From assembly GCF_905220365.1 (NCBI RefSeq), contig NC_061153.1, positions 12,984,114 to 13,048,113 of the forward strand: a stretch of DNA of 64,000 bases. The letters run 5' to 3'. The notes beneath the pieces are model-generated. The model was not told the origin of the DNA. It searched no databases and was given only the letters and a program-made list of their open reading frames with translations. Below, in pieces: positions 32,901 through 43,236 of the stretch. Source of the stretch: Vanessa cardui. Its lineage: Eukaryota > Arthropoda > Insecta > Lepidoptera > Nymphalidae. Position 1 is the stretch's first letter, and each line of letters starts with the position of its first letter. The translations under genes and the position numbers were made by a program.

Positions 32901-33336
32901 TCCTTGATCCTTTGGCTTTGCGTAGAGATGTTGGATCACTCTGCATCTTCTACCGAATTTTTCACGGGGAATGTTCCGAGGAATTGTTCGGATTAATCCC
33001 GGCTGCTGAATTTCACCTTCGGACATCTCGTCAAAATTCTAAGTTTCACCCGCACCATCTTGATGTCCGAAAATCCACAACAGCGCGATTTCTTAGACAT
33101 TTTCTGCCTCGCGCAACCACTTTGTGGAACCAGCTGTCGCCGGCGGTTTTTCCGAACCGATATGACATGGGAACCTTCAAGAAAAGAGCCTACTCCTTTC
33201 TCAAAGGCCGGCAACGCACCTGCAAGCCCCCTGGTGTTGCAGATGTCCATGGGCGGTGGTAGTCACTTTCCATCAGGTGAGCCTCCTGCTCGTTTGCCAC
33301 CTATTCCATAAAAAAAAAAAAAAAAAAAAAAAAAAA
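29976..33336 (+). mobile_element. LINE-A (BMC1-like), near full length
   Basis: The insert begins TAAGTGGTAGTGCCACAC, has a 5' leader of about 165 bp, one long ORF, a short 3' UTR with the phrase CATCAGGTGAGCCTCCTGC, and an A-run at 33311-33336. TATTT (possibly ATATTT) is duplicated on both sides. LINE-C reads MTLN on one side and IEKCFVIS on the other, so the insertion is clean. The 3' motif resembles that of Bombyx BMC1/L1Bm elements as I recall them. There is no ORF1. Confidence 0.88.
30143..33262 (+). CDS. LINE-A endonuclease-reverse transcriptase, intact frame
   Basis: About 1,039 codons without a stop. The frame is open further upstream (from 30104, a GTG), but the first ATG is 30143 (MVVQNLVT). 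An apurinic-type endonuclease occupies roughly residues 75-300 (LTETQ, ILGDFNAHHTEW near 208, SSDHCLV). RT follows: NYRPIAITSLLSKIME, SLDIAKTFDRVWH (near 657, with KTF where relatives have KAF), GVPQGCVLSPTLF (near 715) and the catalytic CYADDSTVD (near 743). The C-terminal part has HMEYCSHLWAGAPQYQLLP. It nicks target DNA and copies its own RNA there. It is the only LINE in the window with an undisturbed ORF2, so it may have been active recently. Confidence 0.9.
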   Translation: MVVQNLVTLPQEGTISDCDGESLSGHPCSGRTPPGQGCPGCPPNSGGGNFALATVRGKRSRHHKATPTTLAVDFCNIRGLNSNLNAVHFHLETAKPALLFLTETQISSPADTSFLSYPGYKLEHTFVPRAGVCVYVRDDICSRRLGSLEGQDLSIIWLRVDCDDHPRIYACLYRSHSGNAETDRLVEHVHLATDSVLQQTPSAEIIILGDFNAHHTEWLGSRTTDHAGRSVLDFALAYDLTQLVTSPTRIPDVEDHTPSLLDLLLTSHPDGYKIVVDPPLGSSDHCLVRSTVPVTRYSRPRFAGCRRVWHYKSADWDGMRSFFASYPWGRVCFSMDDPSVVADSVADVVLQGMELFIPYSAVPIGGKSQPWFGRLCKTASRRKWERYQDWANASASRDTNTSTFRKEYNSASRSFKNVIAEAKSKYIGRIGERLVRFPSGTRAFWSLAKAVLGNFCQPSFPSLHRDGESLAHTAKEKADLLGSLFASNSTLDDQGKSPPSIPRCDTTMPEVKFRQSAVRKALLSLDIHKSSGPDGIPPIVLRTCAPELAPVLTRLFRQSYALGVVPNSWKTALVHPIPKKGNRSDPSNYRPIAITSLLSKIMESLINCQLLRYLEENQLISDRQYGFRRGRSAGDLLVYLTHRWAEAVESKGEALAASLDIAKTFDRVWHKALLSKLPSYGLPGKLCNWITSFLADRSIKVVVDGACSDLKFVNAGVPQGCVLSPTLFLLHINDLLQIGNIHCYADDSTVDTLYTGRANISRENVEENRNKLVSEIESSLNEVSNWGRLNLVHFNPKKTQVCALTAKKTPFVVSPRFENIPIAATGSIGILGVDISSLVQFRGQLEGKAKLASKKLGVLSKARQYFTSAHRLKLYKAQIRPHMEYCSHLWAGAPQYQLLPFDRIQRRAARIIDDQALSDLLDPLALRRDVGSLCIFYRIFHGECSEELFGLIPAAEFHLRTSRQNSKFHPHHLDVRKSTTARFLRHFLPRATTLWNQLSPAVFPNRYDMGTFKKRAYSFLKGRQRTCKPPGVADVHGRW

Positions 33337-35505
33337 TATTTAGCGTCATATGATTATTAGTGCACCATCTGGAAAGAGTATCTAAGTCCTTTTGAAGAGA
33401 TATAGCATCATTGACGTTATTAATCGAAGAATACATTTTGAGATCATCGGCGTATAGTAAAAATTGACACGACAACTCTTTCGCTAGGTCATTAATAAAT
33501 ATTATGAAAAATAAAGGTCCAAGGTTCGACCCCTGTGGTACCCCAGATGTAATTGTTGCGGGGGAGGAAGTGTACCCTTTGATTACAACTAATTGTGTTC
33601 TCCTGTCTAAGTATGATTCTACCCATCTTAATAGGGAGCCATGGATTCCGTATGCTTTTAGTTTGCTACAGAGCAAAATGTGGTTTACCGTGTCAAACGC
33701 TTTTGAAAAGTCAGTATATATCGAGTCCGTTTGTCCACATTTCGCAAAAGTGTTGCAAATATAGTTCTTATATTCTAACAAATTTGATGTAGTGGAACGA
33801 TTTTTTACAAAGCCATGCTGTTTGTTACACAGTGCCGGATATACGTGATGATAAATTTTATCGTATACGATAGATTCTAAGATTTTGGAGAAACATGACA
33901 AAATACTGATAGGACGGTAATTTTCGCAATGTGAACGGTCTCCAGATTTGTAAATTGGTATAATATAGGCAGTTTTCCAGTATTTAGGGAAGATACCATT
34001 GTTCAGGGACATGTTGAACAGAATAGACAGTGGAGTGCTAAGTTCTTGAGCACATAATTTTATGAAAGAAGGTGGAATCCCGTCAGGGCCTGCACCCTTA
34101 TTTTGATCTAGATTCCTGATTTTTGGCATATTTCATTTTTAGAGATAGAAAAATTACTTAGTGTATTATTATTGTAATCGACCGCATGAAAATTATGTGA
34201 GCCTTTTAGATTGGAGGAACTAAATACTGAACTAAAATAATTTGAAAATAAATCGCAAGCGTCCTGGGCGTTTTTAGAAGTTTTATTCGCATATTTAACA
34301 ACTTCCGGTATTGAGTTAATTTTAGAGCCTTTTTTATCATTTATGAATCGGTAGAAAATTTTTGAATTACTGTGTATTGAGTCTTCCACCGAAAACATGA
34401 AATTGTTATAGCATTTGTCTATAAGGTTCTTGCTTCTTTTAGGTAGCAACGAAAAGGTGTCGTAGTCTCGCGGATTATTAAATTTTTTAAACTTTTTATG
34501 ATATTTATGCTTTTCAGTGAGACAACGCTTAAGTCCATGGCTGAACCAAACTGGGTAACGAAACGATTGGTCTCGTACCATAGGTGTGTTTTCCTTGATT
34601 ACTTTGTTTAAGATCTTGTAGAATTCTTCTACATTGGTGTCCATATCTTCAAATGACAGAGTTTTAGTCCAATTAATGGTTTCCAATACCGATCGAACAT
34701 TTTGGTAATTACATTTAAAGTAATTAAATTTCATGCGCTTATTTTGTTTAATTGTACCCTGTGATTTAAGATTAAAACTAATAGTAATAGGTGGATGATG
34801 TTTATCAATACGGCTTAAAGTTGAGTCTGCCGCGCTGTTTACTTTGATTATCGACAGATTCGATAAGACGAGATCTAAAAGTCTATCATTATGATTTCGA
34901 ATACTATTAAATTGACTGAGATTGCAAAAGTTCATCATATCTAGTAGTAAACGTGATTTGTGATCTTGACAAGAGCTAGGTATAAGACTATTAGATGTGG
35001 GCGTATTGTGCCATGTTAAGTTCGGTGTATTAAAATCTCCAATAATTAAGAAATTGTTTGTCTCATTTTTGTTTGTGACAATTTTTATGCAAGAAGCATA
35101 GAAAGATTCGGATCTGTCGACAGCAAGATCAGGAGGCAGATAGCAAAGACAGAGATGAAGAGTATAGACATTATCATGAGTAGATATACTCAACCACAAA
35201 TCTTCGAGATCACTGTCCCAGGAAGTTTGTCTTAAGACATTAAAGCTTTTCTTAACCGCCATAACTACCCCACCGCCATCTTTTTTGTTAATACTTGTAG
35301 TATAGCGATCTCTACGAAAAACATTGTAGCGTGAGTCAAAGACTTCATGGTCGAATATTTCATCATTGAAATTGGTTTCAGTTAAGCAAATGACGTCATA
35401 ATTGCTATTTAAAATGTTAAGGGATACATCAACAGTTTTTGATCTAATTCTATTAACATTCTGGTAATATATTAACATAATGATAAACAATTTTGGTTTT
35501 AACAT
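33337..35505 (-). pseudogene. LINE-C ORF2, endonuclease and RT core
   Basis: ORF2 starts at 35505. The endonuclease has YYQNVNRIRSK, VICLTETNFND, FLIIGDFNTPNLTW and a degenerate SDH equivalent (IDKHHPPITI). The frame shifts by one near 34120 and continues with NLDQNKGAGPDGIPPSFIKLC, NYRPISILSCFSKILE, YTDFSKAFDTVNH, SGVPQGSNLGPLFF and the catalytic LLYADDLKMYSS. It is then cut by LINE-A at 33337, the remainder lying at 28906-29970. Apart from this frameshift and the insertion it is well preserved. Jockey/CR1 group. Confidence 0.88.
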
Positions 35506-35546
35506 ATAAAATTTAGAATAGAGCGAAAGATAATACTATAAATTAG

Positions 35547-36665
35547 TTATTTTAAGTTTTTTAAGCATTCTTCGTTTTTGATAAGGATTGCAGATGACGA
35601 TTCATTTTTGCGCATATAGACGTTTCCATACTTGACCCAGACATATCTATATTGTTTCTCTTTAGAGACTTTCCGAGCGGAGGCGTAAATCATTTTACAT
35701 TCTGGGGATAGGTGTTCCGTTACATAGATTTTTCTTGACTCGCCAGTAACTCCTATAAGGCTCGAGTTTAATGTTTCTTTTGGATGGCTTTTATTGTATC
35801 TGTGTACAGCTGATAGAATGGTGTCTCTTATGTAAGGAGAGCTTAAGGTAACCAGAATATTACGCGGTCGAGATGAGGATGGATTTAATTTGGCGACACG
35901 GCGGCATGCGTGAATTTGTATGGGATCGAGGGGTACATTAATGATTTCACATAATCTTTTAAACAGATCCATGACGTTTTCATTACGCGACTCCGGCACG
36001 GCTTGTATCTCGATGTTATGGTTACGGGAACTTTTTTCAAGCATACATATACGATTGTTGACCTTCTGCACGTCGTTACGTAACCGTGAGTTCTCAGTCT
36101 CCAAACTAGAAATAAGTTTTGTTTTAATGTCAACTTCTTTTTTTAAATTTTCATGTTCAGCGCAGATGAAATCAGTAGTTGAAGAGAATTCGTCTTTTAA
36201 ATTTTGTATTGCTGCATCCATTTCGGCACGCACTAGAGTTTTTATATCTTCTCGTAGTGTCAAACGAAGATTGTTCATATGTGCTTGTAGCGTGGTGTTC
36301 AACTTTTGATCAAGCAACTCACTTATTTTGTCCATAGTGATTACGTTATTGTTGTTTAAGTGTGTTGTTTGACTTTCGCTCGGTATGACGTTGCCAACTT
36401 CGGTATAATCACACGACATATCAAGTGAATCTTCAACCGTAGGGATTTGATTGTATCGAACGGGAGTATTAATATTTCCTCTGTTTCTGCGTGTTGTGTT
36501 TGTACACGCTGGACAGATCCATGAAGCTCGAAATTCTGCAGTGAGGCGTTTGAATTGCTCATCAGATATGTTCAGGCACTTGTAATGATATTTGTCTTTA
36601 CACAATTTACAAATGATAAATTTATTTCGTTCTAAATGCATTTGTTTACATCCTTTGCATTCCAT
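35547..36665 (-). CDS. LINE-C ORF1, PHD-finger and FP-like RNA-binding protein
   Basis: 372 codons, starting MECKGCKQMH. Residues 3-55 form a PHD-like zinc finger (CKGC, CKLCKDKYHYKC, WICPAC). Residues about 150-215 are a coiled coil rich in Leu, Glu and Lys. The C-terminal part (NHNIEIQAVPESRNENV, IHACRRVAKLN, RPRNILVTLSS, YVTEHLSP, RYVWVKYGNVYMRK) matches the FP25K-like module found in ORF1 of several insect LINEs. It presumably binds the LINE RNA as ORF1 proteins do. The frame is complete, 41 bp upstream of ORF2. Confidence 0.88.
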   Translation of the reverse strand: MECKGCKQMHLERNKFIICKLCKDKYHYKCLNISDEQFKRLTAEFRASWICPACTNTTRRNRGNINTPVRYNQIPTVEDSLDMSCDYTEVGNVIPSESQTTHLNNNNVITMDKISELLDQKLNTTLQAHMNNLRLTLREDIKTLVRAEMDAAIQNLKDEFSSTTDFICAEHENLKKEVDIKTKLISSLETENSRLRNDVQKVNNRICMLEKSSRNHNIEIQAVPESRNENVMDLFKRLCEIINVPLDPIQIHACRRVAKLNPSSSRPRNILVTLSSPYIRDTILSAVHRYNKSHPKETLNSSLIGVTGESRKIYVTEHLSPECKMIYASARKVSKEKQYRYVWVKYGNVYMRKNESSSAILIKNEECLKNLK

Positions 36666-37255
36666 ACTTCAAGTTATAACTTAATTTTGTGCAGAATAAA
36701 ATATTTTTTTCAAGAGTTGGCTTGGGATTGAACCCTAGTCTACTGGTGTTCAACTCTGTAGTTTGCAGATTGCGCCACCGTTGTAATTAGTTATAGTTGT
36801 GAAAATATGGTCTCATATGTAGAAGTTAACAATGAATTTGTAGACCCGGTGATTTTATTTGTTTTCTACCCGTTCACTATAATTATAAAATTGACTCACT
36901 GTGTTTATCCTTTTATTTTCTTGTATTTGATAACTTTAGATGTACCAGTGATTTTTCTTGGTTGAATTTGGTGAATTCCTTAAGCACAAAGTACGAATGT
37001 AGCACTAGCACAGTAAAGTTGATGATTTTTATTACGAAAAATAGACGGCTTGTTTTGTGTATTTGTTCCTCACTCCACTGATATTGTTGATTTATTCAGT
37101 TTTACACTTTAATAAGGTCCACAAACGTTGTCACTTTGAAGTCGTATTATGAGTTCTCTGTTAACACGGGATATAATTATCAAATCTTAATAATTATGTT
37201 TTTAATTTTAATTTATTACGGAGCTGATGTTGATTACGTGAGCGCCAACATTAAC
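36666..37255 (-). other. LINE-C 5' region, with a tRNA-like patch
   Basis: About 590 bp between the ORF1 start and the resumption of Gypsy-2 at 37256, presumably LINE-C 5' UTR and promoter. At 36712-36785 (minus) TGGCGCAATCTGCAAACTAC and GGGTTCAATCCCAAGCC resemble tRNA boxes A and B. No acceptor stem pairs convincingly, so it could be an internal Pol III-like promoter remnant or a SINE head, not a tRNA gene. The rest is AT-rich. Confidence 0.5.
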
Positions 37256-37465
37256 TCCGAATGAAGGACAGCTCGTCCGAACTAAAATTAATGACTTGTT
37301 TGATGCCGGCATTATTCGACCTAGCTGTTCCCCATTTGCAAGCCCAATTCTGCTAGTTACAAAGCGCGATAGTACAGAAAGAATGTGTGTAGATTACCGT
37401 GAGCTCAATAGTAATACTATACCTAATAGGTTCCCCTTGCCTCTGATAGCGGATCAAATAGCGTG
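37256..37465 (+). pseudogene. pol: Gypsy-2 Pol, RT fingers
   Basis: Encodes NEGQLVRTKINDLFDAGIIR, FASPILLVTKRDSTERMCVDYRELN, and FPLPLIADQIA, the continuation of the frame left at 28905. It is cut by the LINE-D fragment at 37466. The next Gypsy-2 piece begins at 40339 with a gap of about 35 residues that includes the first catalytic aspartate. Confidence 0.88.
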
Positions 37466-38350
37466 ATTCAAATCAATCAAAATACTCTTTATTGTACACC
37501 AGTAAATATATCACATATACACGGTTAGATGAAAGATGTACAAGAGGCGGCCTTATCGCTAACACAGCGATCTCTTCCAGGCAACCTTAAGGTAGAGGAA
37601 AACAGATATAGAAAAAGGTAGGTAGGTGTACAGAGCAGATATAAACATAATAAATGAATACAGAGTAATATTAATATATTTAAAAAATAAAACAATGTAC
37701 AGTACCTGATATCTAAAATGCATACATATACATATGTATCTATCTTATTAAATTAAAATTATAATATACAAAAATTTAATTAATGTATCGCGAAAAAAAA
37801 CAATAAAATAAGTAAATAATTCTATTAAGTACAGCAATTAAAGTGCAAGATAGTATTGTCTCAAGGAATTTTTAAATGAAGCAAGTGATTGTGCACGTCT
37901 TACTTCAACAGGAAGAGATTTCCACAGGCGAATAGCCTGAGCAGTAAAGGAGTTTGTATAGAAGGAGGTCGAATGAGGAGGGATCTTTAAAAGTAAATTA
38001 TCTTCTGAACGAAGAGAACGATTACGAGTACTTAAAAATTTGAAATTCTCTTTTAAATAGAGCGGAGTTGAAGGATGAAAGAGTATTGAGTAAAGTAGAT
38101 GGAGTACATATATGAGTATTCTTCCAATAGCGAATTGGGAGCCACTTGAGCTTTTTGCGAAAGTCGGAGATGTGATCGTATTTACAAAGACCAAATATGA
38201 AACGAATGCAAAGTTTTGAAAGCGCTCAAGCTTGTTGAGATGCTCCTCTTTTAAGTCAACAAAGTATGTGTCAGCATAATCGAGAATTGGTAATAGGAGG
38301 CTCTGTGCAAGCGAAATTTTGGTGGGAATAGGTATAAAGTTACGCAACCT
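37466..38350 (-). mobile_element. LINE-D, 3' UTR and ORF2 C-terminus
   Basis: Begins with an ATTCAAATCAATCAAAATAC tail region and TTTATTGTACACC. The 3' UTR contains GCCTTATCGCTAACACAGCG. The minus-strand frame 38347-37838 reads PIPTKISLAQSLLLPILDYAD, LYLKENFKFLSTRNR and SFTAQAIRLWKSLPVEVRRAQ. It parallels the copy at 1905-2832. Immediately upstream (minus sense) lies ORF1 sequence of the same orientation, with almost all of ORF2 deleted. Confidence 0.8.
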
Positions 38351-38399
38351 TCAAAAACTAAAACAAGTGGGAAAAATATTTAAGAGAAGTTGAAACACA

Positions 38400-39112
38400 C
38401 TCAGAACTATTTTTTCAATACGCGCTTAGATTTAGGTATCAACACTTTATCACAATTCTTTTGTACTGGAACATTTTGAGGTGGAGACTTGCTGGTTGGA
38501 ATCAAATCAAGATCCGTTAAACATTCAATGCGATGTTTTGAACCATCTGGAGCTATAATGTATATCCATCCGTCGCGACTCCAGCATTTATTAATACCAA
38601 AGCGTTTTCTTGCCTCAAGGAATACCGCATGCCGAGATTTAGTCAAGAATTCAGACTCAGTTATACCCGTACCTTTGAGTTTAGTTAGCAAACCAAACCT
38701 TATCTCTCGTTGTAGCATCGGAGAGTTTTACCACTATAGGTCTGGATTTGCTCTGGGAAGGCTTACCTAAGCGATGACAACTTTTTATACAAGCGGAGGA
38801 AAAATTTGACAAATTTAAGTACTGTGTAACAAGGCCTGTAACATGAGCTGTGTCTTCTGATCGTTCTTCCGCAACTCCATGAAACAAGAGCACCTTACGA
38901 CATCTGTGCATATCTGTGCGATCTAATTCCCTTGCAAGGTATTCAATCTGCCTTTGTAAGCCACTTAAAGCAGTTACAATGAATGTCTTGAAATTGTTGA
39001 ATTAAGATGCAAGAGAGGTTGTAGTCACTGGTGATGATGTTCTGTGCAAGTCTTGCTGGAATTCATTCATCCTGTCATTAAACATATTGGCTGTCACAGC
39101 AAGAGATTCTTA
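38400..39112 (-). pseudogene. LINE ORF1 fragment (FP-like), probably of the same LINE-D copy
   Basis: Reads EFQQDLHRTSSP, LQRQIEYLARELDRTDMHRCRK, VLLFHGVAEERSEDTAHV, CHRLGKPSQSKSRPIVVKLSD, then after a frameshift TGITESEFLTKSRHAVFLEARKRF and WSRDGWIYIIAPDG. This is an RNA-binding ORF1 end of the type seen in Jockey-group elements. It runs directly into the ORF2 C-terminus at 38350, so the copy either suffered an internal deletion or arose from a spliced or jumped template. Confidence 0.7.
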
Positions 39113-40338
39113 TATCTTTGGGTTAAAGATCTTTATTCTCATAAGAACATACATAGGTTCACTTACATGAGATCAAATAATGTTAATCACATACATTGAT
39201 ATTTGATACATGGAATGGCTAGTGCTACTTAATATTGTCTAATATATATTTTTTAAGTTTATTTTTAAAAGTATTTAAACATTCACATTCTTTTATGTAG
39301 TTCGGCAAATCATTATATAGTTTTACACCATCAAAACATATATTTTTGTGTCCATAATTTAAGGTTCTGACTTTAGGTAATTCAAGTTTGTGTCTGTTTC
39401 TTAAGTTATGCTTGTTTGATTTTTGCGTAAATGTTATGTTTGAATGAATACTTTTATATAGTATCTTTTTAATTAAAATACATGTGTTATAAATATATGT
39501 TTGATTTAGGTTGAATAATTTTGATTTTTTGTATAGTTCTGTCGACGGTGTGAAAAAGTCATAGTGAAAAAGTACTTTTATAATTTTGTTCTGCGTAGTT
39601 TGTAAGGTTTTAAGGTTAGACTTTGAAGCTGACCCCCATATTTCAATTAAGTAGTTTATGTGTGACTTTATCAGGGAATTGTAGATAACACTTCGCACTT
39701 TTTTTGGTATACAATTATTAGATTTTCGGAGTGCTCCTATAAGCGATGAGAGTTTTGATTTGATATGCTCAATGTGTGGTTTCCATGTCAGTTTATCATC
39801 CAACCATAATCCTAAATATTTCTCTAAGTTTGATTGTTGTATTCGAATATTGTTTATTGTAAGGTCTGGAAAATTTTGTATTTTTTTATTTTTTGCAGTG
39901 AAAATCATATATGATGTTTTTGACGTATTTATTGTTAAAAGATTGCATAGAAACCAGTCATTGAGCAGATCAAGATCTCTTTGAGCCTCCCTAACTATGT
40001 CACACATTGAGTGGCCATAGTAGAAAAGGCAGGTATCGTCTGCATACATTGTTAGGTGTCCTGTTAAACCAATATTTTTAATATTGTTAACATATATAAG
40101 AAACAGTAAAGGCCCGAGGATAGAACCTTGTGGAACGCCATACGTTATTTCTTGTGGTTTACTCGTGTAATCTCCAATTTTTACTACTTGGTGTCTATTC
40201 TCTAGATATGAAGCAAAAATACGAAGTGCTGTATTTTTTATACCTATATTGTTCAATTTATGAAGTAGTTTAACATGACTTACAGTATCGAATGCCTTCT
40301 TTAAGTCAATGAAAATACCTAATGCAATATGTTTGTGG
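39113..40338 (-). mobile_element. LINE-E, 5'-truncated RT copy
   Basis: The minus-strand frame 40256-39225 (343 codons) contains YGVPQGSILGPLLFLIYVNN, the catalytic TMYADDTCLFYYG, YLGLWLDDKLTWKPHIEHI, and HINYLIEIWGSAS. Just upstream IFIDLKKAFDTVSHVKLL lies outside that frame start. The 3' UTR begins after the stop at 39225 and ends near TAACCCAAAGATATAAG. The copy is 5'-truncated inside the RT at 40338, where Gypsy-2 resumes. It is a CR1/Jockey-type LINE distinct from LINE-D. Confidence 0.85.
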
Positions 40339-42190
40339 TCTGGTCAATACGAGTACTTGGCCATGCCTTTTGGTTTAAGAAATGCTCCTAGTGTTTCCAA
40401 CGTGCAGTTACTAATGCCTTAGGTGAGCTAGTACATTCTTACGTCATTATTTACATTGATGACATCATGATACCCTCTCAAAACCCTGCTGAAGGCATTT
40501 ACAGGCTTAGAGAAGTTTTAAAATAACTTACTAAAGCTGGGTTTACCCTTAACCTCGGTAAATGCTCATTCTTAAAGCAACGAGTAGAATATCTTGGTTA
40601 TGATATCACTGCTGGTAAATTCCGACCTAATCCCCGAAAGATAGAAGCGTTGACTAAATTAGAGCCATCTAAAACAGTTCACCAGCTGAGACAGTTTATA
40701 GGTCTTGCATCATATTTTCGAAAGTTCGTTCGAAATTGTTCCCAGACCATGAAATCTTTGTTGCTGTTAACTACCGGTAATAAGACTCTCAAATGGAATG
40801 ATGCATTAGAAAGTATTAGACAAAACATAATCTCTATTCTTACGAAAGAGCCCGTTTTGATGATTTTCAACCCGGATTATCCCCTTGAGTTTCACACAGA
40901 TGCCAGCTCAGATGGCTATGGAGCTATTCTCTTTCAAAAAGTAGATAATAAGCTTAATGTCGTAGAATATTTCAGTAAAAGAACTTCTGCAACTGAAAGT
41001 AAATATCATTCTTATGAATTAGAGACCTTAGCTGTAGTCAATGTCATTAAAATCTACAGGGTCGCAAATTCACTGTTATAACCGATTGCAATTCTCTTAA
41101 AGCCTCGCGGAATAAAACTGATTTAACACCCCGCGTTCACCGTTGGTGGGCATTTTTGCAGGCATATGATTTTAAAATAGTTTATCGTGACGGTAAACTC
41201 ATGAATCATGTAGACTTTCTTTCTAGAAATCCACTACCCGAACCTCCCGTGTTCAGTCATTTAGATAACAAGACTGAACAAAAGCGTGTTGATATCACAA
41301 CTCTTCGGGTAACTGGCTTTTGGCTGAACAACAGCGTGATCCTGAAATAGAATTGATAATATCAAACTTGAAAAACAATCCGCTTCCCCTGATGTTGCTC
41401 AAACTTACGAATTGCGATCTGGTGTTCTGTATCGAAAAATACAACGTAATTGTCAAACGCGTTCATTGCCTATCGTAACTCGAGCACTTCGGTGGTCTGT
41501 CATAAATCACGTCCATGAGTCCATTATGCACTTAGGATGGGATAAAAACTCTCAAAAAGCTTTACGAACATTATTGGTTTGATAAAATGGCTAAATACAT
41601 CCGAAAATTCGTAGAAAATTGTATCACATGCATAGTTTCCAAGTCTCATTCTGGAAGAGTTCAAGCAAAACTACATTCTATTCCCAAAGTTAACATACCT
41701 TGGCACACAGTACATGTTAATGTCACAGGAAAGCTTAGTGGAAAGTGATCTTAAGGAGTATGTCATCGTTTTGATAGATTCTTTTACCAAATATGTCTTA
41801 CTGTATCATAGCCTACAAATAGATGCATCAAGTTGCATTAAAGCTTTGAAATCTAGTGTTTCCTTATTTGGAACACCTTCAAGAGTAACTACTGATCAAG
41901 GTCGTTGCTTAGCTAGTAAAAATTTCAAAAAATTTCAAAGACTTTTGTGATTCCCATAAAATTGACTTGCAATGGTCAGATCGAACGCATTATACGAACT
42001 TTAAAAAGCATGCTTACTGGCTGTTTCGTAGTGAACACTATGGAGCCTAATTTTGTTGAAATTAAACGCAAAAAATTCTTGATACAATTTCAATTAATAG
42101 AAAGGTGTACAACGGTTCGAGTGCAAAGTTAGAAGTGACACAGCAATAATTCGAACGATATGAAATTACATTTTTATAAAAGTTAAAACA
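40339..42190 (+). pseudogene. pol: Gypsy-2 RT end, RNase H and integrase
   Basis: Begins GQYEYLAMPFGLRNAPSV, then the catalytic IIYIDDIMIPS, YDITAGKFRPNPRKIEAL, FIGLASYFRKFVRN, RNase H (FHTDASSDGYGAILFQ, YHSYELETLAVVN), HVDFLSRNPLPEPP, the zinc-binding domain (HESIMHLGWDK, CITC) and integrase core (VLIDSFTKYVLLY, FGTPSRVTTDQGRC). The frame is open for 40650-41081 but shifts many times elsewhere. The integrase breaks off after IRTLKSMLTG; the junction with BEL-3 lies around 42130-42190. The element lacks LTRs. Confidence 0.85.
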
Positions 42191-42319
42191 ATGTGGTCGG
42201 TAGATACAGAAAACCCGTGCAACAAATTGTATGAAACATCAGGAAGCGCCTGATTACAAATAATAGCAAAATAGGTCTTCAGGAGTTACTGCTCCCTTAA
42301 ATGGTTGTAGGCGCGAACA
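42191..42319 (-). repeat. BEL-3 3' LTR, beginning only
   Basis: In element sense it starts TGTTCGCGCCTACAACC right behind a purine tract and behind the Pol stop. It runs into Gypsy-2 sequence without an LTR end that I can define, so the left boundary is approximate. No second copy is visible. Confidence 0.6.
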
Positions 42320-42331
42320 TCTTCCCCCCTC
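42320..42331 (-). promoter_or_regulatory. BEL-3 polypurine tract
   Basis: In element sense GAGGGGGGAAGA, immediately followed by TG of the LTR. It lies 17 bases after the Pol stop codon, as usual for BEL/Pao. Confidence 0.8.
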
Positions 42332-42347
42332 GTTGGAAGGTTGCCTT

Positions 42348-43170
42348 TCAACACTGAAGATCTTCAGCTTTCGGAAGAGGGCAGATCCACACCACTGGTC
42401 TTCGGATGAAACCTCGCGTGGTCTTAATGTCTGCTACCCGATGCGCTCCGTCTGGTCCCGGATACAGGTGAGTTATTCTCTCGAGACGCCAGGATAGTGG
42501 GGGCACATCATGTTCTAGGATTAAAACCATATCCCCTATATTGAGCTTGGCGAGATTTGTTCTCCATTTTGTACGCTGCTGCAGTTCAGATATATATTCT
42601 TTTTGCCAACGTCGCCAGAAGCGTTGTCGGATTTGTTCTAGTCGAGCGTAACGCTGCGTGACAGTGAGATTTTCAGTCTTCAAATCAGGCGATGGTAATG
42701 CAGTCAACGGCCTCCCAATAAGAAAGTGACCAGGAGTAAGAGCAAGGAAATGGAACATTAGGGGTAACACGCTGACAGGGTAGATTACCCACTTTAGGGC
42801 TTAACGTTTTACCTTGAATCCGCCTACACTGTACGCACCTAAATACAGTTTGTCGTACAAGATGTCTTCCGTTAATAGGCCAGACGTATTCCCTAATAGT
42901 TGCTAGTAACAGCTGAGGGCCTGCGTGCATATTTCGTATATGTTCATTTTCGAATATCAGCCTTGTTAAATAATGTGATGAGTCCAAAAGAATGGGATAT
43001 TTCTTATCGTAAGAATAACCAGATGCATCTAACCTGCCACCGATTCTGATTTAGTTATTGTCATCTATGAATGGAGATAAAGATAAAATTGTAGGTTTTG
43101 TACTTAATGGTTTACACTGAATTAATGTATTGTATTCAGTGACAAAGGATTGTTTTTGAGAAACTGCACA
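42348..43170 (-). pseudogene. pol: BEL-3 Pol end with integrase core deleted
   Basis: From right to left (element sense): QSFVTEYN, ILSLSPFIDDNN and IRIGGRLDASGYSYDKKYPILL (region before integrase), then HYLTRLIFENEHIRNMHAGPQ and FRCVQCRRIQGKTL (HHCC zinc domain), then a jump to LTPGHFLIGRPLTALP, RYARLEQIRQRFWRRWQKEY, LNIGDMVLILEHDVPP and HLYPGPDGAHRVADIKT. The DD35E core between NVPF and FLALTPG has been deleted. The C-terminal frame is open (42770-42348). Confidence 0.88.
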
Positions 43171-43236
43171 CTAATATTGAAATGAGTCATTTAGCTCATC
43201 AAGTGTTAAGTTCCCGGTAATTTTACATTTTTTAAA

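Noticed and set aside
36712..36785. Possible tRNA gene on the minus strand
   Set aside because: Box A- and B-like motifs are present, but acceptor and D-arms do not pair. Better described as a tRNA-like remnant.
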